Assembly (NCBI GenBank): GCA_027297085.1
Contig: JAPUIL010000306.1
Span: 1-5,451 of the forward strand
DNA from: Verrucomicrobiota bacterium
GTDB taxonomy: Bacteria > Verrucomicrobiota > Verrucomicrobiia > Opitutales > UBA2995
DNA: 5,451 bases
Reading direction: 5' to 3'
In this document: one piece after another, positions 1 to 5,451 of the stretch
How the letters are laid out: each line of letters starts with the position of its first letter
Position numbering within the stretch: the first letter of the stretch is position 1
Program-made: the position numbers and the translations under genes
The notes under the pieces: model-generated
Told to the model about the DNA's origin: nothing
Database searches by the model: none
The model's input: the letters and a program-made list of their open reading frames with translations, nothing else

Positions 1-749
1 TCCCGGAAGGGCCAGAGATCGTTGATAATTACATTTTTCTCATAGCCGTTGCTCTCGGCAAAACGAACCACATCCAGCCAGTGCCGCCCCCAACGTTCAC
101 CGTAGTGAGGTGACTCCAGAAGCCGATCTATTAGTTTTTCATAGGCCAGCGGATCAGTTTCCTTTACAAAAGCTTCTACCTCATTCGAAGTTGGGGGCAA
201 ACCGGTCAAATCGTAAGTGGCGCGACGAATTAAGCTGCGCCGATCCGCTTCCAGATTTATGGCCAGGTCCTGGTCTTCCAGAGCGTCCACTATATAGGCA
301 TCAATCGAATCGAGCTTTGGTTCTGAAAGCGGTTGGTAGGCCCACCAAGATTTGTCGGCTTTGGAAGGTTCGTGCAGTATGAGTCCCTCTGGCCAGGGAG
401 CACCTGCATCGATCCAACTTGCTAATAGATTGGCCTCCCTTTCAGTGAGTGGATCACCTTCGTCCGGCATCTCCGGTTTCTCACCTGGATTTTCAGGAGT
501 GGTAATCCAATACAGCATGCTGTCAGCATGATTGCCGGGAATGATCAAATCGTCTTCCACCGTCTGTATATCTTCCAGGGTGGCCAATGAAAGGTCCCCC
601 TTTAACCTGTTCGGATTATGACATCTCAAACATTTGGCTTCCAGAACCGGCGCCAGGTCCTTCTCGAAATCGATGGTATTGGCGCTCAAAGCGTTGAGCG
701 CGAGCACAAGAAATAAATAACCGGGAAAGACCTGAGAAAAACGAATCAT
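1..749 (-). CDS. Planctomycete-type cytochrome c / DUF1549 (PSCyt2) domain protein, 3' end outside window
   Basis: I read 249 residues from an ATG at 749 to the window edge with no stop. The first 23 residues look like a signal peptide: R3, a hydrophobic core YLFLVLALNAL, and a cleavage-like LSA before N24, so the protein is probably exported. Residues 28-120 form a small c-type cytochrome domain (PSCyt1). It has one covalent haem motif, C40-L-R-C43-H44, and M94 in KPEMP is a candidate distal ligand. The DUF1549 domain begins near 145, with the family hallmarks RRATYDLTGLPPT (175-187), RLLESPHYGERW (209-220) and HWLDVVRFAESNGYE (223-237). Known relatives usually continue into a DUF1553 (PSD1) domain and total roughly 700-1100 aa, so most of the protein is missing here. 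They often sit beside a DUF1501 gene and sulfatases in Planctomycetes and Verrucomicrobia. The biochemical role is not established; extracytoplasmic electron transfer linked to polymer breakdown is an inference. No good Shine-Dalgarno precedes the ATG, but the signal peptide supports this start. Confidence 0.9.
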   Translation of the reverse strand, partial: MIRFSQVFPGYLFLVLALNALSANTIDFEKDLAPVLEAKCLRCHNPNRLKGDLSLATLEDIQTVEDDLIIPGNHADSMLYWITTPENPGEKPEMPDEGDPLTEREANLLASWIDAGAPWPEGLILHEPSKADKSWWAYQPLSEPKLDSIDAYIVDALEDQDLAINLEADRRSLIRRATYDLTGLPPTSNEVEAFVKETDPLAYEKLIDRLLESPHYGERWGRHWLDVVRFAESNGYEKNVIINDLWPFR

Positions 750-765
750 ACAAAAGAATTCTCAA

Positions 766-794
766 TTAATAGAATCAGTTTCCCTGGCTGTCCA
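766..794 (-). promoter_or_regulatory. Candidate sigma-70-like promoter for the cytochrome c/DUF1549 gene
   Basis: On the minus strand TGGACA (794-789) matches the -35 consensus TTGACA at five of six positions. It is followed by a 17-nt spacer and TATTAA (771-766), which matches TATAAT at four of six. Transcription would begin near 759, leaving a leader of only about 10 nt before the ATG at 749. That fits the absence of a ribosome binding site. The call rests on consensus matching by eye in an AT-rich intergenic stretch, where such matches also arise by chance. Confidence 0.27.
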
Positions 795-912
795 ACCCAT
801 TAGGGCTAAAGAACTTTCAGTTCCGGGTAGTTTATCGGGGAAAACGTGATTCCTAAAAACCGGAAAGCTTCTGTAAAAGGAACCAGGATGAAGGTTAAAC
901 CAGACCAGAACC

Positions 913-3900
913 TTAAACACCCACTCCGGCGATCTCAACTTCTTCGGTAGATTTCGATTCGCGTTTGAAACGCATGGACAGAACCTTACTCACGCCCGGC
1001 TCCTGCATAGTAACACCGTAGATAGTGTCGGCGCTGGAGATAGTCCGTTTATTGTGAGTGATAATCAGGAACTGTGAACGATTGGTAAACTCGTGCAGAA
1101 TATCCACAAAGCGACCAATGTTTGCGTCGTCGAGCGGAGCATCCAATTCATCGAGTAAGCAGAAAGGGCTGGGTTTCACCATGTAGATAGCAAAGAGCAA
1201 TGCCACAGCGGTCATGGTCTTCTGTCCACCGGACAATAAGGTGATTGACTTAAGTCGCGTCCCTGGAGGTTGAGCTACTATCTCGATACCTGACTCGAGT
1301 GGATCCTCTGCATCTTGAAGAGTCAGGTCGGCCTTTCCTCCTCCAAATAACTTATCGAATGTAAAGATGAAATTCTCACGAACCTGACTAAAGGTCTCCT
1401 TAAACTGGGCAAGAGAGGTCTGATTAATATCGTCGATAGCCGCCAGCAATTGTTCCTTTGAGTTCCAAAGATCGTCACTCTGGGTTTTAAGGAAATCGTG
1501 ACGCTCTTGCAATTCAGCGTACTCTTCGATCGCAACCAAATTAACCGGTCCCATGGAATGGAGGCGTTTACGAAGTGCGTTAACCTCTGTTTTTATGGGT
1601 TCCCAATCGGGTTCTTCCATGGCGTCCAAATCCTCGGAAGCCGGTTCCTGGATTTGAGGCACCTGATCGGGATCGGGTGCCTCGGCATCGTCTTCCTCCA
1701 AGTCAAGGGCCAGCTTTTCAACCAATTTCTGGTTGGCCAGAAAATACTCCCTGCGCCAGTTAATTTCCGCCAGCTCCAGGTCGTACTCGCGCATAATCTC
1801 TTCAGATAGATAGCGCATCTGGGACTTCTTCTCTGCCAGGAGAATGGCTTCTTTGTTAAGAGATGCTTCGAAAGTCTGCAGCTCTTTGCGAACCTCTGTT
1901 AGGTTGGATTCCCGTTCGGCAATCTCCTTCTCCTGAGTCATGAGGTTTTCGCGCAGCTTTGCAGCCGAAACTTGGTCCGTATCCAAACTTCCGGATAATT
2001 TAACGGCGAGGGCCTTTTGCTCCTCGACCTGTTTGGCCAACTCCTCGCTCTGGGTTATTAACGACTCTTTTTCCTCAGTTCGCTGCAGCCGGAGACTTTC
2101 GATCTCTACCAGCTGCTCCTTCATTTCTTGCAAGCTCCGCTCGAGGCCTTCCAGTTGCTGCTTTTTAGCTGCCAGTTCAACGCGCACTTCAGAAAGAGCT
2201 TCGCGTTTCTGCTCAAGCTTTTCGCGTAGGGCCTGAAGACTATTTTCTATTTCCAGTATGGTATTGCGCTTGTCCTCGATGACCTTCTCGGATGCAGCCA
2301 ATTCTTCCCGGCCCTTGGTTAGTTGCCCGGCATACTGATTGTGAGTGGTCTCGATCTCCTTGATATTGCTCCGCATGAGAGCCAACCGTTCTTTCCCTTT
2401 TTCAAGAGATACTTCGGCGGCCCGTTTTTCCGACTGAAGAACCGATTCTTCACGTTCAATTTCCTGCAATCGGGATTTGAGCGTTTCTTTGACCTCATTG
2501 ACCTTGGAAAGTTCTTCATCCACCTCGCGACCCAGTTTTCGCTTGGCCTCCAGCTCCGATTCGTGCTTTTCGATTTTGGTCTTCAGCTCACGAATCTGAT
2601 TACCTCGTTCAAGGATACTATCCGGTTCGTTCTTGCTGTGCCCTCCGATAAACCATCCACGGCGGTCAACCAGATCACCGGATCGGGCCGTAATTCGTGA
2701 GAAAACAAAGTTAGGATTGGTTTTCCAGAAATCCAAAAAAACATTCAAGTCCTCACAGACGTAGCAACCGGCCAAGACACGTTCCAATGACTGCGAAGTC
2801 CGGAACTCATCCGACTTAACAATCGAAGTGGCAGGAATCAGAAAATCAGGTAGGTCCTTTGAATCACCTACCTTTAGAGGTTCAACCGGAAACTGCAGGC
2901 AAGCCTTACCCAATTTTCTCGTTCCCAGCTGCTGAACAACGGTGCGGGCGATTTCCACGGAATCTACCAGCAAGGCATCGAGCGATGCACCTAATAAGGC
3001 TTCAACGGCCCGGGTATTTTTAGAAGACACTTTGATACTCTTGGCTAACAGGCGAAATTCGCTAGTATCCACCACAGCATCGATTCGCCCCTGCAACAAT
3101 GCCTTGGCCCCTTCACTGAATCCTTCAAATTTTTTATTCAGGTCATTCAACACATTCAGGTGTGCTGCCATACGAGCCAATTCGCGGTCCAGGTCCTGAA
3201 TTTCCACCTGCAGGTTTCGGAAGTGGGCCAACAATTCTTCTGATGATTTTTCCTGGACGGTAAGCTTGTCACATACCTCCGTTTTTTCAGAGTTAAAATT
3301 GGCTGACCGCTTCTCAATATTCTGAAGTTGTTTTTCGAATACAGAGGTTTCATCGGTCAAACGATGGATATCCTCATTCAAGCTGGACTGCTTTACTTCG
3401 TCCGTTTTAAGGGCTACCTCCAAGTGAGAAACATCCGTCCGTAGTCGCGAAATGGATACCTCTGTCTCACTGATCTGTCTACGCTCGTTTATCAGACTCG
3501 CCTCGGCCGCAGCAATACGTCCTTGGACATCTCTCAGTTCTTTGGTCTTCGATTCGTATACCTCGTCGGAATTACCTACCAGGTCGAGCTGTTGCTGACG
3601 AACCTCACCATCGTCCTGTGACCGGTTCTGCACTTCTTCATGGCGCCGAACGAGGTTTGCCAGGTCCTGATCGATCTGCTCGAGTCGATGAGTTACATCC
3701 TCAATACGGGACTGAGCAAATTCGGCCTGGTTTTCCGCCAGATCCTTTTTGGAACGAAGGTCGAAAATACCCTGTTGCGCCGCTTCCAAACCAGAATATA
3801 ACTGAGTCCGGGATTCGCGTTGTGTCTCCAAGGATTCTTCTCTGGATGCTACGGATTTGCGCAGTTCTGCAACCTTGTTGGTGAAATCGCGACTATGCTG

Positions 3901-4635
3901 GCTAGCTGAGTTCAAGCTGGCCTCAATCCTGGAGAACTCATGGCTGCTTAAAGCCAAGTCCAGATGTTTGAGCCGGTGAGAAATCCGTTTGTAACGCAGT
4001 GCTTTACTGGCCTGACGCCGAAGGGACCCAATTTGCCGTGCCACTTCTTCAATAACATCAGTCACCCGGGCCAAGTTCGTATCGACATGACCCAACTTGT
4101 TTAAAGCCTCCTTGCGCTGTGCCTTGTAACGGGTGATGCCAGCAGCTTCCTCAAAAATGGTCCTTCGCTCCGCCGGATTGGAGGAGAGAATCTGGTCAAT
4201 TTGTCCCTGGACCATGAATGAGTAAGAGACCTGCCCTATCCCGGTATCCATAAACAACTTCCCAATGTCCTTCAGCCGGCAAGCCTTACCGTTTATATAA
4301 TAGGCACTTCCCCCATCCCGCACGACACTTCTCTTGATCTCAATTTCATGGAAGCCTTCGCCCAGCTCTTTTTCACAATCGGAGAAGATCAAACTCACCT
4401 CACAAATGGAGTGAGGCTTCCGTTTATCGGTGCCTTCGAAAATCACATCCTGCATCTTGCCGCCGCGTAAAGCTTTGGCACTCTGCTCCCCCAAAACCCA
4501 CCGGATACAGTCGGCTATATTGCTCTTGCCACAGCCATTCGGTCCCACGATAGCGGTGACTCCGGGCTCAAGAGAAAGTTGGGTAAAATCGGCGAAACTT
4601 TTGAAGCCGTTGATTCTGACTTCCTTCAGGTACAT
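913..4635 (-). CDS. smc: Chromosome partition protein SMC (structural maintenance of chromosomes ATPase)
   Basis: This is the complete bacterial condensin ATPase, 1240 aa, slightly longer than the usual ~1180. SMC dimers, with ScpA and ScpB (not in this window), extrude DNA loops and help resolve sister origins in the cytoplasm. Domains in order: N-terminal head 1-170 with Walker A GPNGCGKS (31-38), R-loop arginine R57, Q-loop region around VQGQID (142-147) and the family-typical FEEAAGITRYK (161-171); first coiled coil ~171-500; hinge ~503-668 ending in the glycine pattern G653, G660, G664-G665; returning coil ~672-975; acidic linker 980-1012; C-terminal head with SMGPVNLVAIEEY (1027-1039), signature LSGGQK (1134-1139), Walker B FCLLDELD (1158-1165) with catalytic E1163, D-loop LDDAN (1168-1172) and H-loop H1194. 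The two coils are of nearly equal length, as an antiparallel arm requires. The start at 4635 (MYLKEVRINGFKSF) matches the normal SMC N-terminus. The frame stays open to an ATG at 4821, but that adds 62 unrelated residues and overlaps the upstream gene by 109 nt. No Shine-Dalgarno is evident. The gene ends in TAA. Confidence 0.97.
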   Translation of the reverse strand: MYLKEVRINGFKSFADFTQLSLEPGVTAIVGPNGCGKSNIADCIRWVLGEQSAKALRGGKMQDVIFEGTDKRKPHSICEVSLIFSDCEKELGEGFHEIEIKRSVVRDGGSAYYINGKACRLKDIGKLFMDTGIGQVSYSFMVQGQIDQILSSNPAERRTIFEEAAGITRYKAQRKEALNKLGHVDTNLARVTDVIEEVARQIGSLRRQASKALRYKRISHRLKHLDLALSSHEFSRIEASLNSASQHSRDFTNKVAELRKSVASREESLETQRESRTQLYSGLEAAQQGIFDLRSKKDLAENQAEFAQSRIEDVTHRLEQIDQDLANLVRRHEEVQNRSQDDGEVRQQQLDLVGNSDEVYESKTKELRDVQGRIAAAEASLINERRQISETEVSISRLRTDVSHLEVALKTDEVKQSSLNEDIHRLTDETSVFEKQLQNIEKRSANFNSEKTEVCDKLTVQEKSSEELLAHFRNLQVEIQDLDRELARMAAHLNVLNDLNKKFEGFSEGAKALLQGRIDAVVDTSEFRLLAKSIKVSSKNTRAVEALLGASLDALLVDSVEIARTVVQQLGTRKLGKACLQFPVEPLKVGDSKDLPDFLIPATSIVKSDEFRTSQSLERVLAGCYVCEDLNVFLDFWKTNPNFVFSRITARSGDLVDRRGWFIGGHSKNEPDSILERGNQIRELKTKIEKHESELEAKRKLGREVDEELSKVNEVKETLKSRLQEIEREESVLQSEKRAAEVSLEKGKERLALMRSNIKEIETTHNQYAGQLTKGREELAASEKVIEDKRNTILEIENSLQALREKLEQKREALSEVRVELAAKKQQLEGLERSLQEMKEQLVEIESLRLQRTEEKESLITQSEELAKQVEEQKALAVKLSGSLDTDQVSAAKLRENLMTQEKEIAERESNLTEVRKELQTFEASLNKEAILLAEKKSQMRYLSEEIMREYDLELAEINWRREYFLANQKLVEKLALDLEEDDAEAPDPDQVPQIQEPASEDLDAMEEPDWEPIKTEVNALRKRLHSMGPVNLVAIEEYAELQERHDFLKTQSDDLWNSKEQLLAAIDDINQTSLAQFKETFSQVRENFIFTFDKLFGGGKADLTLQDAEDPLESGIEIVAQPPGTRLKSITLLSGGQKTMTAVALLFAIYMVKPSPFCLLDELDAPLDDANIGRFVDILHEFTNRSQFLIITHNKRTISSADTIYGVTMQEPGVSKVLSMRFKRESKSTEEVEIAGVGV

Positions 4636-4712
4636 GGATAAAAGATGGGAAGATTTGTAAGGGGCTGGCGATTCAGCAACCCTTAATTTCAGGAATATCC
4701 AACCGGTCGGAT

Positions 4713-5451
4713 TTACCTGCCAGAAACGCGCTTGAAGAGGTAAAGACCCAGGATTTGAAATATTAGATTTGGCACCCAAATCAACAGATCCGGACGAAGA
4801 GAAGGACTCTTCTCCAACCATTCAATAATGACGAAGGCCAGGTAGTAGACGAAGGCCAGCCCCAAGGCTAACACGAAGTTCGCGTAATTTTCAGCACGCC
4901 CCACTTTGATACCGAGCGGGATGGCAAGGAAGGTGAAGGACATTACTGAGAAAGCTAGAGCAAAATTACTCTGCACCTGGAATTGGATACGGATAACCTG
5001 AGCGAACCGCTCATCCGGATCCATATCTTTATTGGCCAAAGTGTTATCCCGTTCAATAAGCAGATCATTAAAATTCAAGGAATGCATCTTCCGATTATAA
5101 GTCGATCGTCCCAGGAAGCGATCCAAGGGCAACTTGATTCCCGCTTTTTTGAAAGACACCCCGGCCAGATGCTTATCCAATCCATCAGGATTGAGACGAT
5201 CCCGATTTTCATAATACCCATCGTAAACCGTCAGGATTAGAGACTCCTGCTCCTCATCAAAATGAAATTCTCCTCTCTTGGCCCGAACCACCTGATGCAC
5301 ATTGCGGTTTTCATCCAGCTGCCAGATCCAGAAGTCTTTCATTTCGGTCTCATTTTTCTCACCGATGTATAGCACGCGTCCGGGAAAATCCCGGATGAAA
5401 GTTTTGGCCACAATGACTTTCAACGGATTCTGGCTAATCGTGTTACGCATC
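4713..5451 (-). CDS. LptF/LptG-family (YjgP/YjgQ) LPS export permease, 5' end outside window
   Basis: At least 245 C-terminal residues are visible, ending in TAA at 4715-4713. LptF and LptG are the inner-membrane subunits that, with the ATPase LptB, extract LPS and push it onto the periplasmic Lpt bridge. The first ~150 residues are the periplasmic beta-rich (jellyroll) domain, with alternating segments such as RVLYIG (25-30), DFWIWQLDENRN (39-50) and SLILTVYDGYYE (70-81). Three membrane helices follow at about 162-181 (ending in AIPLGI), 189-210 and 221-240, the normal C-terminal half of the family fold. Family members are ~350-400 aa with three further helices before the periplasmic domain, so roughly a third lies beyond 5451. 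The methionine at 5450 is therefore probably internal, not the start. The last helix region (SLRPDLLIWVPNLIF) resembles LptF more than LptG in my memory of the E. coli proteins, but I would not fix the symbol on that. smc follows 77 nt downstream on the same strand. Confidence 0.93.
   Translation of the reverse strand, partial: MRNTISQNPLKVIVAKTFIRDFPGRVLYIGEKNETEMKDFWIWQLDENRNVHQVVRAKRGEFHFDEEQESLILTVYDGYYENRDRLNPDGLDKHLAGVSFKKAGIKLPLDRFLGRSTYNRKMHSLNFNDLLIERDNTLANKDMDPDERFAQVIRIQFQVQSNFALAFSVMSFTFLAIPLGIKVGRAENYANFVLALGLAFVYYLAFVIIEWLEKSPSLRPDLLIWVPNLIFQILGLYLFKRVSGR

Noticed and set aside
110..382. 90-codon plus-strand open frame
   Set aside because: It lies entirely antisense to the cytochrome c/DUF1549 coding region and its translation shows no domain, signal or family resemblance.
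891..914. Inverted repeat AAGGTT / AACCTT with a 12-nt loop touching the smc stop codon, as a possible terminator
   Set aside because: The stem is only 6 bp, half of it A/T, and no T-tract follows on the minus strand, so it does not meet the pattern of an intrinsic terminator.
1323..3353. Minus-strand alternative-frame open frames (1323-1535, 2319-2519, 3156-3353)
   Set aside because: They lie wholly within smc in another frame and show no recognisable protein features.
1498..3884. Several plus-strand open frames of about 85-125 codons (1498-1809, 1940-2236, 2323-2700, 2942-3199, 3618-3884)
   Set aside because: All are antisense shadows of the SMC coiled-coil and hinge coding sequence; their Ser/Arg- or Phe/Leu-rich translations reflect the reverse complement of Glu/Lys/Leu-rich codons.
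1600..4120. Possibility that the long Glu/Lys/Gln-rich coil contains a tandem repeat array or a different coiled-coil ATPase (Rad50/SbcC, MukB)
   Set aside because: No repeated unit is visible by eye, and the hinge with its glycine pattern plus the SMC-specific head motifs identify a canonical SMC rather than Rad50 (zinc hook) or MukB.
4699..4710. Imperfect 12-bp palindrome CCAACCGGTCGG between the permease and smc, as a possible operator
   Set aside because: It has one mismatched pair, is a single copy and matches no regulator site I recognise; palindromes of this size occur by chance.

Overview
The window carries three genes, all on the minus strand. They are listed in the direction of transcription, from high to low coordinates. 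(1) The C-terminal two thirds of an LptF/LptG-family (YjgP/YjgQ) lipopolysaccharide-export permease, whose 5' end lies beyond position 5451. (2) After a 77-nt gap, a complete smc gene (4635 to 913, 1240 aa) for the chromosome-condensation ATPase. (3) After a 163-nt gap, the N-terminal 249 residues of a secreted protein with a planctomycete-type cytochrome c domain followed by a DUF1549 (PSCyt2) domain. This last gene runs off the window at position 1.

The organism is most likely a member of the PVC superphylum, and Verrucomicrobiota is my best guess. The cytochrome c plus DUF1549 architecture is expanded in Planctomycetes and Verrucomicrobia and uncommon elsewhere. The Lpt permease implies a Gram-negative envelope with LPS. 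Base composition is moderate, and neither visible start codon has a clear Shine-Dalgarno sequence. The assignment is inferred from gene content, because there is no rRNA or other phylogenetic marker apart from SMC.

The permease and smc are close and co-oriented, so they could share a transcript. Their roles, LPS export and chromosome organisation, are unrelated, and I see nothing that makes them one functional system. The third gene is preceded by a plausible sigma-70-like promoter and is probably a separate unit. It probably belongs to an extracytoplasmic redox or polymer-degradation locus continuing to the left of the window.

The region is ordinary core genome. I see no RNA gene, CRISPR array, insertion sequence, phage gene or large repeat, and no evidence of an undescribed system. 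The points worth a second look are modest: an acidic, proline-containing linker in SMC, several unusual residues at its ATPase motifs, a CxxC in its hinge, an over-long open frame that could mislead start calling, and the lack of ribosome binding sites.
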